From Chinchilla lanigera (lineage: Eukaryota; Chordata; Mammalia; Rodentia; Chinchillidae): DNA of 64,000 nt. The notes beneath the pieces were generated by a model, which worked only from the letters and a program-made list of their open reading frames with translations, did no database searches and was not told where the DNA came from. Positions within the stretch are counted from its first letter, which is position 1, and each line of letters starts with the position of its first letter. The DNA lies in NCBI RefSeq assembly GCF_000276665.1, contig NW_004955438.1, positions 8,546,002 to 8,610,001 of the forward strand, written 5' to 3'. The translations under genes and the position numbers were made by a program. Shown here in pieces: positions 61,191 through 64,000 of this stretch.

Positions 61191-61194
61191 ACAG

Positions 61195-61290
61195 ATTTTT
61201 TTTAACCCCTCTATACTAAGGATTAAATCCAGGGCTTTGTGCATACTTAAGGGAGCACCCTATCACTGACTACATACACCCCCAGCCCCA
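61195..61290 (-). mobile_element. ID-type SINE
   Basis: A short T run, then antisense ID sequence: 'actaaggattaaatccaggg' (B box region), 'ctttgtgcatacttaaggga', and 'tacacccccagcccca' (5' end). Moderately diverged. Confidence 0.7.
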
Positions 61291-61294
61291 GTGA

Positions 61295-62885
61295 ATATAT
61301 TTTTGCATACATGTGTCCTATTTGATAATTGCATCTCACTTTATCTGCCAGCCCTTTATGCTACAGAGCCAGAAAAACCTCAGTTCTTTCAAAATGTTAA
61401 TGAGGAGAGGTCACAAAGTATCCTGAGACAAAGCAGGGTTTGTGGAAGCTTGGGTGCTGCCCATTAGCATGAGCTCCGAGTTCTTTTGAGAACCATTATG
61501 TTAGAAATTTGGAGATGTCCTTCTTCCCTTTCTGCTGTATTGTGCTAACGAAGCATTCACTTTTATTCCTTAAATAAAATGAAGATTTGTTTTTAGAGTG
61601 CAAAGGAATTTAGCCCCAGAGCTCCCATTAAGCCATCACTTCGTAAGGAAATTTGTTCCAGCTTTTCTCATGTGTTTACAACCACCTGCTCTGAAACTGC
61701 AAAACTTTATTTTGATGTGAAGCTTGTGAAGAATGTAAGACTTCCCTGTTGGACAATCTCTTGCCCTCTTAGATAGTTGTGATTCCAACTGGACTAGTTT
61801 CCACAGTAGTAGAATTTGCAACTCAATCTTTAGGGAAAAGAAAGTGCTCAGGACTATACCAGGCAATGTAGGAACAAAGACATTGGCCATTGTTCAAGAG
61901 CAAACCAGGTCAGCACCAAGAACACGGGGATTCATTTCCTTTGAAATTGATCTCCCGGTACCTCACACACTTATTACAAACTCGCCTGGCAGCAAAGGCC
62001 TGCGGTCGTCAGAAAGCAAATATTTTTTCTCTGTCTTTTAGTTAGTAAATTATCAGCTGTAATTTTCTGCCATTGAATCAGTGTGTTTGTCCTGTGAGTA
62101 TGGTGGACAATGACTCGGAACCTGAAGTAGGTGGCAGTGATGCCCAAGGGAGTAGTTCATCTGTGCAGATCCAACCCTACCTTAGTCTGAGGTGGTTCAG
62201 TCCCAAACTTGTCCCCAGGCTTTTACTGTCTCACTGAGGCTGAGAAACTTTTACCCAGCTCATCCCACACAGCAGTCTTCCATCTAAATCAGGGCCGGTG
62301 TTATTTTGGATGAGAATGTTAAGTGTGTGATTTGGTTCTGGAAGTTTCTTTGGGATGGAGTGAGTACATGCAATAGGGGAGTCTGACGAGTCTGACCTAG
62401 AACCCCATACTTCACCTTCTGAGGCTCCTGACAGTTTTTCTAGTTCTTATTGAAATATTTCTTCAAGCTCAAAAGTATCTACTAATACCTGTTTTTCCCT
62501 TAACATAGTATTTTAGAATAAATTAAGGGGTTCTGTAGTTCAAAAACTGGTCCACAACTTTGCTTACCATTTTAATAAATGCAAGGTAGCTTGGAATTGG
62601 GGAAATAAAACTGTTATCTGCTTTACACTTGGCACTTGAGCCTCCCTGGAGGTTCCACCATGGAAAGGGTAGCTCAGTGGAGTGATGGGAGATGAAGAGT
62701 TTGGAGCCTCTTGGCTATACGCCAGCACTTTTTCCAGTAAGCACTGGAAAGCCTGCCTTTGACTGTACATCCCCATGGGGCAAATGAACTGATAGCTAGA
62801 GAACCTTCTGCTGCAGCTTGAAACCTCTGCAGAGGAGCTGCAGAGTGGAGGTGTTGAGGAGGGGGCCAGGACCTACCTCTGCTGG
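61295..62885 (+). other. Presumed intron sequence, no gene recognised
   Basis: No exon or named repeat is recognised. An acceptor-like tract ends near 62040, but no open, donor-closed block follows. Confidence 0.5.
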
Positions 62886-62889
62886 TTCT

Positions 62890-63080
62890 CAGTCACTTTC
62901 TAGCCAGAGCATCACTATTACAGTCCTTCACTTTGTGAATGTCAGTTGTCTGCCTGTAAAGAAGAGATACTGCTGCTTACTATGCAGTGCTACAAAGAAT
63001 AAAGCAAGTACTATATGTTCAGGGCCTAGCACAGTGCCTCGAGGGCACGCCCTTGAAGGACTTCAGCAAACCTCTATTCC
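62890..63080 (+). mobile_element. MIR remnant
   Basis: 'gcctgtaaagaagagatact', 'aagaataaagcaagtactat' and 'agggcctagcacagtgcctc' near 63020 follow the 3' half of MIR, which ends 'cttagaacagtgcctggcac'. The head is weak. Confidence 0.6.
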
Positions 63081-63089
63081 TTTTTGCCT

Positions 63090-64000
63090 TTAAAACTTCA
63101 TTTGTGAAGGCAAATTGTGGAATTGGTAAGGTTGCTTATTGACTGATTTGTTCAGAGATTTTGTTCAGGGACAAGTTTATTTATATGCTGCATTTCCTCT
63201 GATTAATGATCTCCCATTGAACTCACCATGACCTATAAGATGGTAAAATGATCTTCCTTTATTCATAATCTGTGCTATATTTGAAATTCTGGCTGACAGA
63301 CACAGCCTCAGGAAGTCATGACCAAGCCCTCAGTTACAAGGATATTTTTTTTTTCCAGATTGAAGGCTGTGTTAATTATGTGTGCTCTTATTTTCTTTTG
63401 AGCAGAAGAGCTATGTACTTTTATCCCTATAGTTATCTCTTGATGTCTCAAAGTATTGGGCTGTTTCCCTTCATTTGGATGGGGAAGGAGAGGCATTGTA
63501 ATTTGTCCAAAAGTGTTTGCTGTTTCCAAACATGGACAGAATGACTTATATTTAATGACTTATAATGACTTATAATGCTAAAGCATTACCATTGTTTTGT
63601 GTTTGGTGCTTGCAAACTTGAAACTTTAGGTATTATTAAAAGCTTTCAACACCTTCTCTTTGCCTTTGAAAAATAATCAGCATATTGCTTGCTTGTAGCA
63701 TTCTTTCAAGGAAAGCCAGAGACAGTGTGGTTTAGTTTCTGAAAATCTAATTCCAAATGCAATCGCAGTACAAACTGGTTATACCTTTTGGGGGTACGTT
63801 AACAGACTATTTCTCCTTCTTGTTTTTGTTTTCAAATGCATTTCATATTTTCAGCTCTCCATAGTAAAACTAATTACTTGCTTGATGGTGAAGATTTTTT
63901 TGCAGAACTGGAGAAAAGACATGATAGATACACCTTGAATGTATGCCAGATGTACCCACAAGCGCCCTGACAAAGAACGGTCAGAGGGGAACAGAAATTC
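63090..64000 (+). other. Presumed intron sequence, small tandem repeat
   Basis: A short tandem array of 'aatgacttat' units lies at 63540-63577. An acceptor-like tract ends at 63358, but the following frame has no good donor. The presumed gene, if it runs rightward, continues outside the window. Confidence 0.45.

Noticed and set aside
63272..63544. A 90-codon frame crossing a T-rich acceptor-like tract at 63358
   Set aside because: No donor follows in frame and the peptide has no recognisable feature; the tract alone explains the site.
1..64000. CRISPR arrays, intact transposase genes, tRNA or rRNA genes, toxin-antitoxin or other compact gene systems
   Set aside because: None seen. The tRNA-like segments are ID SINEs with tails, the tandem repeats are microsatellites, and the window is vertebrate nuclear DNA.

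Overview
This is a mammalian nuclear genome fragment, most likely from a rodent outside the mouse/rat group. The case rests on repeats. There are several tRNA-derived ID-type SINEs with A and B box sequences. There are 7SL-derived B1-type SINEs, some with the 29-30 bp internal duplication and one without it, plus one old composite that reads like a B1 joined to an ID element. Around them lie old mammalian MIR, L2 and L1 remnants and one MaLR-type LTR. The species cannot be named from the sequence; a squirrel-related or beaver/kangaroo-rat lineage would fit the SINE mix.

Layout. Positions 1 to about 17.9 kb are AT-rich and look intergenic, with an LTR near 7.1-7.5 kb, a B1 at 12.35 kb and an L1 tail at 12.6-13.4 kb. 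From about 19.2 to 23.6 kb there is a long CpG island. It holds two candidate first exons on the + strand: one ending at the donor at 19929, the other at the donor at 23280. A short exon-like block with a good acceptor and donor lies upstream at 17934-18103. I read the region as the 5' end of one gene, transcribed left to right, with alternative promoters and non-coding 5' exons. The gene is not identified: no recognisable protein domain is encoded anywhere in the window. From 23.6 kb to the end the sequence behaves like a very long first intron or an adjacent gene-poor domain. It holds simple repeats, SINEs, old LINE fragments, a 100-base assembly gap inside a (TA)n tract, a few weak exon-like blocks (27784-27980 and 31987-32079), and several repeat-free blocks with homeodomain- and POU-like motifs that could be conserved non-coding enhancers.

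Almost all open frames in the window are short chance frames; those in the CpG island are long only because GC-rich DNA has few stops. There is no bacterial-style gene cluster, CRISPR array or intact mobile element, and nothing I can honestly call a new biological system. The items most worth checking are the two-promoter CpG island, the upstream and intronic exon candidates, and the putative enhancers near 24.2, 46.1, 48.1 and 57.4 kb.
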